Shown piece after piece: positions 1 to 10,747 of a stretch of 64,000 nucleotides of DNA. Position 1 is the first letter of the stretch. Every line of letters begins with the position of its first letter. Where the stretch lies: the NCBI GenBank assembly GCA_963970005.1, contig CAXAMN010021396.1:1065587-1129586 (forward strand), given 5' to 3'. The notes below the pieces were generated by a model. It was given only the letters and a program-made list of their open reading frames with translations. It did no database searches and was not told the DNA's origin. This stretch comes from Durusdinium trenchii. Its lineage: Eukaryota > Sar > Dinophyceae > Suessiales > Symbiodiniaceae. Both the position numbers and the translations under genes were made by a program.

Positions 1-632
1 ACTACTGTTCTGACCCCTCATGTGAGCCACGTGAAAAGGTGCCTACATTTAGCTCACATGTCTGATGTGCATGGGCAGGTACCAGTTTATTGTTGTGCTG
101 CATCTATGTCGGAGCCTGAAGAAGCACCATTTCTTGACAGGATGCTTGTTCAAAAGGACGTACTCGACATCAGGGTCCCGCTCGTCCGCCATCGCTACCA
201 ACCAGTGTCCGTCAAGGCTAGTACTAGCTTGATGTTCTTATTGTTGCCGTTTTGAGTCTCCCCATCTGAGCTGATGTCCCAAAATCCGATTCTGAATCGC
301 GATCAAATACTACACAAGGCGTTTGCAAGTTTGGCACACTGGCAGTCTCCCAACGAATTCCCGGCGAAAGTGCTCTACACGAATGATGCCAGGTCATGAG
401 CTAGCAGGGTGTGCAGTAGTGGAGCTGACCTGTAGCTGCTACAAGCCGCCACATGTTCCGAGCCGCAACATGTTTTCAGGAACAGGATGGAGCAGGTACA
501 TTCACATTGATGAACAAAGATTCAAAAAGCGACTCTTCAACTCGAGAGACTGCAGCTTCCCACTTTAAACTGTGTCGATGTGTCGATGTGTCAGTTCTTT
601 TGCATTCACGAAACTGGAAAGCCAACTCAAGC
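1..632. other. 3' flank of receptor gene, no gene seen
   Basis: No reading frame here resembles a known protein. Short open frames exist on both strands but have no domain signal and overlap each other. The stretch starts just after the stop codon of the minus-strand receptor gene, so it probably holds its 3' UTR and the start of an intergenic spacer. Confidence 0.4.
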
Positions 633-1379
633 TCAGATCTTCCGTACCCTTTCAATTGGCCAGTCCGGATTCCACGCATCAGCCATGGACCCTTCCAACT
701 CTTCTCGGATGGCAAGCTGAAGCTTTGACTTCGGCCAATCAGGACTCCAATGACCTTCATGGAAGTCGCCCTCTCCTGAAGAACTTCGTTCTCCTTCATC
801 TGACACCAGCCGCCCGAAGAGATTGCTCTCCAAGGCCACTTCATTTCCTTCGAAGACCACGTTGCCTGCCTCTGTCCAGGTCAACTGCCTCATGGTCGAG
901 AAGAATTGTTTCTTGACCTGGGAAGAAGTAAAAATGTCCATCGAGTCACCACCAATGTCTGCCAGCCGTGAAGCCAGCTCCTGCGGAGATACGCCATCAC
1001 CCTCCACTTGCAAATCGTCCTGGTCGTCCAACGCCAGCGAGAACACCAGGTTCTTGTAGCGGCGGAAGCGGCGGCAAATTTCCAAGACCTGCTGCTCCAG
1101 AAGCCTCTCGGACCCCAAAGGTGACAAAGGAAGAGCCAAAACATTCAGCAAGGAGCGATAGGCTGCAGAGAGGTACACGCCAAGTTCCAAGCCGATGCCT
1201 AGCTCCCTTCCAAGCCCATTCTCCAACTCATTCAAGAACTCCACACTGGGAAATTCGAAGTTCTCGTCAGCGTTCACAGTGATGATCTCCAACTGTCGGT
1301 CCATCTTTTCTTCCGTTTCCAGGTATAGGCTGAGCAAGATCTTTGCAAAACCTGCAAGGGCCAGCGACGTCCACACCAC
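633..1379 (-). CDS. TIR receptor, last exon (cytoplasmic C-terminus)
   Basis: This minus-strand exon of about 245 residues ends at a stop at 633. It follows the TIR exon but in another frame, so an intron or frameshift lies near 1380-1440. A CAG|GTTTTGCAAAG acceptor-like site about 1366 fits the AG|G rule. The first part looks like the end of a second alpha/beta module (ITVN, then FEFPS), followed by acidic helical sequence. The C-terminus has two Trp-rich DWP motifs about 30 residues apart. No catalytic motif is seen. The exact 5' boundary is unresolved; linkage to the upstream exon rests on order, strand and continuity of protein character. Confidence 0.6.
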   Translation of the reverse strand: MVWTSLALAGFAKILLSLYLETEEKMDRQLEIITVNADENFEFPSVEFLNELENGLGRELGIGLELGVYLSAAYRSLLNVLALPLSPLGSERLLEQQVLEICRRFRRYKNLVFSLALDDQDDLQVEGDGVSPQELASRLADIGGDSMDIFTSSQVKKQFFSTMRQLTWTEAGNVVFEGNEVALESNLFGRLVSDEGERSSSGEGDFHEGHWSPDWPKSKLQLAIREELEGSMADAWNPDWPIERVRKI

Positions 1380-1439
1380 GACAATCGGAGAACCGAATCG
1401 CCGTAGGTCGACGTTCCTCTATCGTCCACAGATTTAGGT

Positions 1440-3262
1440 TTAGACGAAATCACTGTTGTTGAGCTTCTGAATGCAGCCGAGCATCTGGGATCCCGCAGCA
1501 GGCCTTTGGCCAAAAGCACCACTAAATAGTAGGACCATGGTCTATATGCCATCAATTCCCGGTATGAGTGAACCACAACGCATTCTTTGCGCATGTGCCT
1601 CAACACCAAGATTTGGAACACTTTCAAGGTTGCTAGTGCCTCGGCATCAGTCACCAAGCCCGTAATGAGGATGCGCGCTTTGCGGTATCCTCCCCTCTCA
1701 CCTTCCGAACTTGGACCAAAGAGTTTCGTGGAAACCTGGCTCAGCTGAAGCATCTCTAAAACCACCGCTTCGAGTTGCTCTTGAGACCCGTAGCGAGACA
1801 AGTGCAGGCTTGGCAGTTGATGCAACCACCCTTGAGCTCTCTGCACATCTCTAAGGCCGATCCCATGGAAGGCCAAAATTTGTTTCTGCTCTGGCGTCCA
1901 ATGGTCCCCCAGCTTCTGAAGCATCTCATCCGTGGGTGGGACATAGTCATCACACTTCACAGGCACGATTCGGACCCTGTTTTTCAGGGCAGTCACCACT
2001 TCACCGGCACACCACAACTGCTTGAGGAAATCGGGTGTGAGGACAACCACCACGCTCTTGGTTTTGACTCGGATCACATCGAAGATGGAATCCAAGTCGT
2101 CGAGCTGGTCGACGTCCAAAAAAATGCCGGCATCGCTGTGTGCAGAAATCAAGAGCTTCAGAAGACGACAAAGGCTGCCAGCACTTCCCTTGTCATAGCA
2201 CAAGAAGATTCCGAAGGGGATTGGTGGCCGGACGTAGCCCCACAAAGCGTAGCTTAGGACGATGAGACCACAAAGGAATGGGCTCAACACGGCAAAGGCC
2301 AGCAACCAGCCCAGCATTTGAATTGATCTGGCTCTGTCCCGGTGGATCAAGGGCGAAATTCCAAGTAGCAAGATTTGAAGCAAAGATGTAATCATGAGGT
2401 CAGTGTAATTGGCCACATCTGCACGCCATGGCCAGAGCCGAGCTTGTACTGCAGCACTGGTCAGCAAAAGCGCCCCCATGATCTCTCCCTGAACTTCAGG
2501 GACGGTGGTAAGCATCACTGGCAGCACCGCCAGCAAAGCATTTCGAATGAGCAGCAGCAAGCCATAGTAGTAGCGTTCTGGTCTGAATCGCTGGAAGACA
2601 AAATGATGGCGATACACCAATTGCAGCCCAACACCTGATTTCACTCTGGAGGGGTACATAAGTATGGTGTATGTGGTCCAAGCGAGGATGGACACAGGGT
2701 AAGCGAGGATTCCAAGGCTGGAAAGAAGGAGTAAAATGGTGTGCTCCCCCGAGTTGAAGCAAAGAATGCCTGGGTTTGACAACATCGAGCTGGATCCATC
2801 GGGGTTAGCCACACATTGAAAAGGGTCCAGCAGAGCCAAGGTTACAGAGATAAAGAGTGCAAATACCAGAGTTCCACATAGGTTGAAAGTATCATCATTC
2901 AGCATGGCTGGCTGGCGTCGGCCTTGCAGCTTCCGAAAGCACCAAGCTATGCCAAGAAGCCCTACAAACAGCGGGAAGATGGAGAGTTTCCCAACCAACT
3001 TCAAGGTGGGACTATCCTCGCCATAGATGCAGGATATTTTCACCACGTCCAAGTCAAATGCGACAAGTTTTGACAAGCGGATCAGTCTTTGAACCGGTTG
3101 GACCCATTCCACACGCAGATGTTGGATGGAGGTCAAGGCCTGCACAGCGGTCACCAATTGACCACCAACTGCTGCCACCGTGAGCGTGTTGAGGCTCAGT
3201 TGGTCGACATACCCATGCAAGAGCCGCACAAACCTCGGATGCCCACGGTTGTAGAAAGAGAC
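1440..3262 (-). CDS. TIR receptor, multipass membrane and TIR-domain exon
   Basis: The exon opens after a clear acceptor (TTTCTAG|GTC, AG at 3264-3263) preceded by pyrimidines, giving VSFYNRGHPRF and onward. It encodes roughly seven hydrophobic helices. A cytoplasmic TIR-like fold follows: strand A (FGIFLCYD), a GIFLDVDQLDD segment resembling the BB-loop region, strand D (SVVVVLTPDF), then LWCAGEVVTAL and IVPV. The Glu of WCxxE occupies the position of the catalytic Glu of TIR NADases such as SARM1 and plant TIRs. A second alpha/beta segment (ARILITGLV to YYLVVLLAKGLLRDP) follows. The 3' boundary near 1440 is approximate. By architecture this is a signalling receptor; NAD+ cleavage is inference from the motif. 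Confidence 0.75.
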
Positions 3263-3768
3263 CTAGAAATAGAAAGGTGAATCCCTTTGAAAGACTCAGC
3301 ATCTATCTATACTTGGAAGTTTTGCTGTGCATCTCAAGCATCAAATGCTCTGACTGCCCCCGCACGCACGTATGAAAAGAAATTTGAGAGGCAAGAGCGG
3401 CAGCAAGAGAACAGACTTTGCTCACTCCACCACTATCTGCTAGAGAATTACTATCAATGGAGGCAATGGTGTACTCTCTAACGCCCCAGCGCACCAATAA
3501 GACTTGTGCGGAAATGCTCGAACCCTAATCCTAATCTGGAACAACCTTTGTGTCGCTAAGCTGACAATTCCACCCATTCAAAAAATGTTTGCCATGCGTG
3601 TGTCTCAAGGTGAGGGGAGGGGGCCTAAATCAATACGGTCAATACGCTATAAATTCGTTAAGGAGGGGGTTCCCAATTGATTCATATTGATTCTATCGCG
3701 CAAAGTAGGGGAGCGGTCCTTTGTAGTGATATATCAACTCGGTCCTTTGGAACTATCAATTCCGAGAG
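3263..3768 (-). other. Intron between Cys-rich and membrane exons
   Basis: The acceptor CTAG|GTC at 3263-3264 is well supported. The donor lies near 3760-3770, where the upstream frame reads KRWLFKEGSRN then stop. No GT fits the needed phase there; AAG|GAAGGC (GA donor) or GAAG|GCTCTC (GC donor) are the candidates, and non-GT donors are known in dinoflagellates. The interior, including 3480-3680, holds nothing recognisable. Confidence 0.5.
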
Positions 3769-5305
3769 CCTTCCTTGAAAAGCCAGCGCTTCAGCAAACC
3801 GAGGTGTTCGGAGCTCGCGGAAGAGGTGCAGCCGAGACGCAACAGGAAAAGACTCAGCACGATACATCCACCAAGGATGGCTGGAAGCAAGTCGACGGAT
3901 GTACACTCAGCACATGTGCCAGAATCCTGTGGAAAATAATTCGCCTTGCAGTTGTTGCACGCGAGCCCTTGACGTCCATCTGCGCACTCGCCCAAAGGCC
4001 GACCTCCTGGGCATTGCAATTCATCTCTGCAGCGTAGCACACGGAAGTTGCAAGATGAAACATCTGAAGCCCAGAACCCGGGCTGATGCACAGGCAGCCC
4101 CAGACCTTCACATAGGAGACCTTCAGGACAAGGCACACAACCAACTGGCCGTACACTGGTGTTGCAAATGAAATAACCAGCGCCGCAACGGCATTCTGAG
4201 AAGGATTGTGCTCCGCTCTCTTCGGTCACTTGCCCAAATTTGCAGGCGATGCAGGACTCTGATTGAGAGAAGGGTGTGTAGCTTCCCTTTGGGCACCGCT
4301 CGCAGAGCTCCATCCCGGACCTGTTGGCAAAGAATCCCGGAACGCATTTCGTGCACTGGGTCGCGCCCAAGTCCGCTGAGAAGCTGCCCTTGTCACATGG
4401 ACTGCACGAAGCGGAACCCGTGACGTTGGAGAAATGCCCTTTATGGCACAGTTCTGGCAAGCCATTTGGGCATTGGAAGCCCCGTGGGCATGGCTCACAG
4501 CGCCTCGACTCTTCTTGGTAGCCAGCAGGGCAGCTCATCAGAGCGGGAGGAGGAACTCCAGTTCTGGATCCATCCATCCAGTAGGGGCCTCTCTCCACAG
4601 TCAACTGATTACTGGATGTGCTGAAGATGCCTGCCAACTTCCAACCGTCTGGCTGCATGTTTTCCAACTCGAAAGCGGCTGCCCTACGGTCACCATTCCC
4701 ATCAAAACTGACGAACCCTGATGTTCCTTCAAACTCTGTGACAAGTAGCTGGTCCAGCAACTTTTTGCCTTTTATTTCGGCAAGGGGAGTGCCCTTGTTC
4801 AGCAGCTCATTGACAGCCAAAGCATAGGCGTAGCAGGCATCAAAGTAGAAGGTGGAATAGACATCCAAAGATGCATCCGCATCGGAAAAAATAGCATCTG
4901 CAATGGGCGGAACAACCGCTTCATCCAGACTGATTCGAAACTTGTCAATCTTATAGCGGCCCCTTGATTGTGCAGAGACCACATCATCGGCTCTCATTCT
5001 CGCCCAGTGGCTTCGAAATGCTTCAAACCTTAGACCTCTGCTGACTGGTTTCCATCTCATAAAACCAACAGGAAAACGCTCGAAGGACAGTGCCGTTTCA
5101 GAGGCCAAAACTTGCCAATTGCTCCCCAGCATGCCCGCCTCTTCGAGCACAGGAAGAAGATTGGTCGTCCCGCCCACATTGGCGGAGAGAAACAGAAAAC
5201 GTGAACCAAAGGATCGGGCAACGTCAATCGCCTTCAAGGCTTCATCCCTGACAAAATTTTCCGGCATATCACGAAGAGCAACACCTCCAATGCGATTTTC
5301 CTCAC
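3769..5305 (-). CDS. TIR receptor, ligand-domain C-half and Cys-rich exon
   Basis: This exon starts at 5305 after CTCAG|GT and reads GEENRIGGVALRDMPENF onward. About residues 1-230 form the second lobe of a type 1 periplasmic-binding/ANF-receptor domain (FLSANVGGTTNLLPVLEEAG, then FYFDACYAYALAVNELL, then GTSGFVSFDGNGDR, all typical of that fold). A Cys-rich stretch of about 170 residues follows with repeated CxxC-x-G-x(F/Y) units of the ephrin-receptor-like (GCC2/GCC3) kind, then a first membrane helix (LLPAILGGCIVLSLFLL). The reading phase matches the exon across the 16.4-kb intron. The topology implies an extracellular or luminal ligand domain and a cytoplasmic C-terminus. Confidence 0.8.
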
Positions 5306-5317
5306 CTGAGCTGCCCT

Positions 5318-5362
5318 CCCTCTCTCTCTCTCTCTCTCTCTTTATCTTTCTCTTTCTCTTTC
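5318..5362. repeat. CT/CTTTCT microsatellite at L1 3' end
   Basis: On the plus strand this is CT dinucleotides merging into CTTTCT units, next to the T run that represents the L1 poly(A). The same hexamer borders L2 on both sides, so it is probably the original insertion target of the LINE family. Confidence 0.85.
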
Positions 5363-5509
5363 TTTTTTTTTTTTCTCGGCTCTTTTGCTCCTAGTGCTCA
5401 GGAGGTCCACCTCCGCCATGGCCTCAGGCCAAAAATGGCAAGACCCAAGGATCCGTCGCCTTGCAAGTCTTAAAAGGACATCAAGTCCATCTGAACAAAC
5501 CGGCATCTC

Positions 5510-6397
5510 CTAGCTGCTGGAGCTAGGTGCAAAGGTGAGCTGCGTCTGAGTGCTCACACCTGGGCATTCATGCACCAGCCACGCTTGCACCTTGCCGTCA
5601 ACAATCTTTGATGCCTTACGACACTTCAGGCATTCCAGCCACTGCTGCCGTTGGACCAGCTCATGCTGCAGATGCACTCGCACTCGGAGGTTCAACTCAT
5701 TTTCAGCAACCGGTCCAAACTCACACTTGGTGTCTGCCAGCCTCTGAAGCGCCTCCTTGGCACATCTTCGAGGGACTTTCAACCAGAAGCGCTTGTAATC
5801 AAAGGAGCTGGACTTGCAGTAGTAACGATGCCCTTCATGGCCGTCAGGAAGCTCATCCGAGGCACTGATCATGTCATCCATGATCTGTTGAAGGGTCTTT
5901 GTTCTCTCTCCGGGGCATACTGATTCTTGTTTGGCAGTGGTTTCTGCATGCGTTGGGCATCCCTTCACGTGGAGCCCACACAAGCCACACTGTATGCCCT
6001 TGCCTTTGACCTGCCACTTGTGCTTGCCCGGGCCATCCGCCATGTTGATCATGCTGCGGAGGACATCCAGTCTCCCATGCGGCCGCTCTGGCCTCACCTT
6101 GAAGCTGGTCTCAACTTTGTTGATGTTGTTCTTCATATAGTGGTCAGGGTCTTGAAGAATCGCACTGATCCTTTCTGCAGCCACTGCATAGACCTCCTGG
6201 CGCCACTCATCATCTTCCCGAAGGGTACGTTCCTGTGCACTGGGCGCATCCCTCGAGGCTCTCAGTTGGGCACATTGCTTCGCTTCCATAAACTGCAACC
6301 AGGCTTTTTGGTCATCCCCTGCTTGCTTGAGCATCTTCTTGGGCACATGCAAAGCTGTCAACCTGCTCCATTCTCCTTCAGGAATGCTGTGCCACAA
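5510..6397 (-). pseudogene. L1 ORF2 C-terminal Cys-rich segment
   Basis: About 295 residues, collinear with 12999-14108 in L2. It starts with DLWHSIP-like sequence and a VPKKML motif, then has several Cys pairs (CGLCGLHVKGC and CLKCRKASK) that look zinc-binding, and ends in a Ser tract. The region before it (GEATEARAWFFGCWLIL) could be a degenerate RNase H-like fold, but no complete catalytic set is seen. A frameshift near 6400-6440 separates it from the RT segment. Confidence 0.65.
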
Positions 6398-6439
6398 ATC
6401 CGGTGCAGTAGTGCCAGAAGCTCCTTTGGCAATGGCCGA

Positions 6440-7624
6440 TCAACGAGGTCGGTAGGCAACATTGACCTGATGCTTGCCAAGGGTCGATTGGAGGATGAGC
6501 CAACACCCAAAGAACCACGCCCGAGCTTCCGTCGCTTCTCCCGGTGCAAGGCTGGTGCAAAAGCCAGTGGTCTGCCAAGAGTCCTCCTGCCAGTAACCAG
6601 CCGTGATGACCACCACAAGCTTACGAAGCCTCGGATCTTTGCAAGTGGGGTGAACCCCTATGGCAAGCCGATGGTTGGGAGGAATCCGGACCGGCCACCC
6701 ATGCGCATAGATGCCATGCACTTCCAGTGACTCCACACCAACTGCAGGCCGGTAGTCCGGCATCTCAATGAGGCCTCTGGCCCATAGCATGGCATTTTCA
6801 TTTGCCCGAATGTTTTGCTGCCATTCAAGGGGTAGAGGCTTCTCATGGTAGGAACACTCCCAGATCAAATGCTTCATACTCACAGGCACATTGAAGAGGG
6901 GGCATATTTGTCGTTCTCCTCCTCCATGAGCGCGCAGGGATCCTTGCGTCCACGTTGCCACAGCTGCTTTTGCTGTCCCTTGCAACTTCCTCATCATCTG
7001 ATGGAAAACCGTCCAGTCAGGCCGCTGCATCATGGGAAAGCAATGTTCCAGCTCTTGGATTCTCCGTGCCCGCTGCAAGCGCTGCTCCAACCGAAGTTGT
7101 CTCTGCAGGTGTGGCCATGGGCGCTCCAATTGCAGCTGGTGAACAGGCCAAATGCCCGTTGGTGCACGAACCCAATCATCCAAGTCCAATGCCTCCCATC
7201 CCATGTCCATGAGGTAAGCTTGCAAGGCAGCCATGGGACCAGCAACAACCATCCATGGATACGCTGCTGTTGCAAGCCGCTTCCACGAGATGCGCCAGGC
7301 CGTCTTCAGATCTCCAAACTGGGCCACCGGCCATGCTTTGACAAGCTGGTGCATGGCTTTGAGCTGCCGTTCCACTATGGTGTCCTTTGGGTCCTGCAGC
7401 TTCTCATACTGGTCAAAGACAATGTCAACACTGCCTCCTTTCTGTAAGCCCCCATGTCTGGCCAGCTGCTGCCTCAGGACCCTGACCCTCTGCGGTGCCA
7501 GCCCTTGGGCTTCCAAGCCATATCCCGCTGCTGCATGAACGGAGGTCTTCCAAACTCTGATTTTAACCGGCCTGGAGCGCAGCTTGAGGTGCAGAAGCTT
7601 GGATTGGCGCCCTCGCCCCTTCAA
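6440..7624 (-). pseudogene. L1 ORF2, post-RT connection and zinc knuckle
   Basis: This frame carries the part after the RT catalytic core: RPVKIRVWKTSVHAAAGYGLEA, a typical thumb/connection region, then a CPLFNVPVSMKHLIWEC knuckle at about 6855-6905, where L2 has a CCHC form with a second Cys in place of Phe. It ends with GEATEARAWF, continuous here while split in L2, so L1 supplies the ancestral frame at this point. The loss of the second knuckle Cys is a sign of decay. Confidence 0.7.
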
Positions 7625-7689
7625 GAGGCGTTTTTGTTGTGCCCCAATTCTTCTGCGGCGGCCACCGCTGGAGTCCAGACCAAGATCCT

Positions 7690-8139
7690 TCAGGAGGTCG
7701 TGGGCTTTAGGCTGTTCCTCACGACGAAGGAGACTGAGGGCCGGTCAGAAAGCCAGTCTTGCCTGGATAGCTGCAGACCCACACCTTCCAGGCCATCCTT
7801 CAACTTCTCATATCCATTGAGGGCTTCTCGACACAGGACGTGAGCATCATTGCCAACAAAGTCCACTGAAATGTCATCAACCCATACATCGACTGTTGCC
7901 CTCGGAAAAGCCTCCTGGAACTGCTGGATGACAGGGGCCAGGACCAATTTGGCAATCAAAGGAGCCACCGGGCATCCTGCTAAAATGCCCTTCCGACAGT
8001 GAACTGGCCGGGACGTGACTTGTTCAGCCTGGAGCATACGAGGTCCCGTGTACACTTCATATTGAGCACTGCAGGTGGGAAATCCAGCGGTTCCCATAAC
8101 CCCAACAATCGTTCGAGGGCCACTGAATCGTAAAAGCAC
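7690..8139 (-). pseudogene. L1 RT catalytic core (motifs B and C)
   Basis: Contains GILAGCPVAPLIAKLVL (RT motif B region) and DVWVDDISVDF (motif C, about 7857-7895) with both catalytic Asp residues. The motif C context is WVDD, whereas most LINE RTs have F/YADD. Motif A (LLVDLQCFYDSV, about 8118-8162) is in the previous frame, so a frameshift splits the palm between motifs A and B in this copy. Confidence 0.8.
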
Positions 8140-9542
8140 TGCAAGTCGACCAGGAGGGAAATGACATGCCGGCCAATGGCTTTCCCGACCTCACACTTGA
8201 GCAGGCGCATCAGGGCAACGTGCAACACTTGCATGCCAGGCATACTCTTCTCCCAAGGCAAGCGTTGGCCAATCGTGCTTTGCCATTGTCGGAGCTTGTC
8301 CCAACGTAGTTTGCACCAGGTGCGGTAAAGCACACTCGTCAGGCTGATGGGGCGCTCTATTTCTGCTTTCTTTGGAAGCAACACAATCAATGTTGCGCAG
8401 ACTTGATCTGGTAGCCTTCCAGAAAGCTCCCACTGACGATACATGTGGCAAAGATCTGTCACCCCCTCTATTGGCAAGTTCTTCAGAAGGGCATAACTGA
8501 TTCCATCAGGGCCACTGGCCTTTTGCGGCAGCTTGCTAAGCTTTTTCATCACTTTGTGAAAATCCAAATCCTCCCATGTGCGTGCCTGGATGATGCCCTC
8601 TTGCCGTAGGCGCTCTCTCTCCACACTGCTTCGTGGCTGTTCCAGGACTTGCCACTGCTCATACCATTGTTGTTCACGAAGTTGTTGCCTGTCCTGGAAT
8701 GGCACATTACGAAAGGGCCTCACGTGAACAGCATCAGGGGCCTTGAGGCACTTGTAGATCCCACTCTGTCCTTTGAGTGTGGCCTGCGAGAGCCATGCCT
8801 GGAAATCTTGAGATTGCTGCTGCAGAGCCTGCTTCTTGGCGTACTCTTGATTGGCATCAGCCCCTTTGATGAGCAGGGTCAAGGGCATATCTTCCCCTGA
8901 GAGAAGCGCCTCCAAAGCCTCCTTGAAGGCAGCGTCACCATGAACATGCTGCCACCTCATCTCCAAATCTGCCGCCTTTGCTCTAAGGTGCATCATCACC
9001 TGACTGCTGATGCTGCCCTTCTTCTCAATGTGAGACAGTAGGGAGCAGAACTGTCCCCAGTACGCCAGATCCCCTTTCCGCCACGGAGTCAGTGGCCTCG
9101 TCTGAGGCAAGGGCTTGAGCTCAATTGCCAGATACCATCCTCGGCCCAGGCGTGGTTCATGTAGATTCTGGAGGGCATACTGCTCAGCACGGTGGCACCA
9201 ATCAGAATATGGCTTCATCTGTGGCTGAAATTCCTCCCATTGCTTCGGACAGCTTATCAGTCTGGGAACAGCGGCATACTGGGTGATCTGTGGCAGACGA
9301 AGGCTTGGTGCCGTGCTATCTATCGACACAATCAGGCCAGCGTGCGGCTTCCATGGAACATCCCAATTGACCTTGATGTCAATGAACGGAGAGATGTTGC
9401 GACTGGCCACCACATAATCCAGCTCAGCGCCAGTGATCAGGGTGGGTTGTCCAGTCTGAACCACTTCTGCCTTCAGGACATTCAGCAGTTGGTGTCCCTG
9501 CCACTGTTCAGGTGGGACCTGGAATCTCCCACAAGAACCCAT
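7980..9542 (-). pseudogene. L1 ORF2, endonuclease C-part to RT motif A
   Basis: Starts just after the GDF motif of the EEP endonuclease, keeping GAELDYVVAS (metal-binding Asp) and PHAGLIVSID (catalytic His). It then runs through a long helical linker to the RT fingers (KASGPDGISYALLKNLP, motif 1/0 region) and motif A (LLVDLQCFYDSV). L2 has lost about 50 bases in the KASGPDGIS region, so L1 preserves the intact RT finger sequence. Confidence 0.8.
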
Positions 9543-10747
9543 GGGACTGCAAGCTCCTCAAGAAAGGCCGCCAGAGCTCCAAGCACAATGGCATTTGCAG
9601 TGGAGTTGAGATCTTCCCCACATTTGAGGTAGATCGAAATCAGAACAACTTCCCAGTTTTGCCTCTGGAGGACATTCGCCAAGAAACCATTGCCCGCGTG
9701 GTCAAAGCTGGTGCCACCTCTGCCAGTTTCATATGCTTCCAGTGCGTCCAACCTCCATCGACTTCTTGCCAGTTCATGGGCGGCCACTTCCAGTTTCTTG
9801 CCATGCACATGAGTCTCAACCAGCATGGCAATCTGGAGGTCTTGTTGGAAGAGCCAATCCTTCACATCCCTATTCCATTGGGTGACATTGCCATAGAAAA
9901 CATCAATGCTGCCTGCATATGTCTTGGGACGCTTTGCTGGAGGCTCAAACTTGCCAATGGTGCGTGTCCAGAAGTTGCTATGGTCAGCTCTGGAGGCCCA
10001 AATCATCACAGTTCCTTGCTGAATACTGTCAGGGACATGCTGTTGCACTTGGGGACACTCTCCATCATCAACCGTCCATATGGCATCTCCTTCAACCAAC
10101 ATGGCAATGTAGTGCCCAGAAATGAGCTCTTCACCCTGATGTGCAATGATGCCCCTGAGCACAAAGGTGGAATGTCCAGCATGTCCCGTTAGTGTCATCT
10201 GTGGCACCTGAAAACTTGACGGGGTGAACAACCTGTTGTGATGCTTGACCCATGCCTTGGGGTAGTAGCGCCCAACATGGAACACAATGTGTTCCACACT
10301 GCTTCCCAGGCATTGACCATTGCCTTCATTTGCCCATTCCCGTAGGATCTGCTCAAACTTGACATGGTCTCCAGCTTCAACCGGCATGCGAACAAAGAGT
10401 GGAATCGTTTCAAACTCATGTTCCCTTCCACCAAAGTGAGCATGCCAGTTGCCTTGCAGCCCAGTCTGCCCCCAGAGTTCCCACAGGTGAACCAGGAACT
10501 CAGAAGCATCATGTTGATTTTGGGGATTCTCCAACCGTGCAATGGCTGGCTGCAGTTCAGAGGCCCAAAAGATGTCTTCAATGACATCCTGCTGCAACAT
10601 CTGAAGGCACAGCTTGGTGGACGGCCCCCAGAACTCTTTTGGGTCCGGATGATGTGCTCCCATCCAACACCATAGGCGCAAGACAGTGTTTGCATAGCAC
10701 CTATTGCCCTTGTTGCCAATGTTGAGGGTCAAGTTGGCTGCAAGCAA
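9482..10747 (-). pseudogene. L1 USP-like deubiquitinase and endonuclease N-part
   Basis: The first 250 residues are a USP/peptidase C19-like domain: Cys box NKGNRCYANTVL (Cys codon 10697-10699), a Q/D box (QHDASEFLVHLW), and His box ISGHYIAML followed by WTVDDGEC with the Asp. All residues expected for catalysis are present. EEP endonuclease sequence follows (IAMLVETHVHG with the metal Glu, then VLVGD where the frame breaks). A stretch of about 20 residues present in L2 after YETGRGG is missing here. No Met precedes the Cys box, so the domain must be translated as part of a longer protein. Confidence 0.85.

Noticed and set aside
5927-6730. Plus-strand 267-codon frame inside L1
   Set aside because: It is the antisense shadow of the ORF2 C-terminal segments, which are supported by collinearity with L2.
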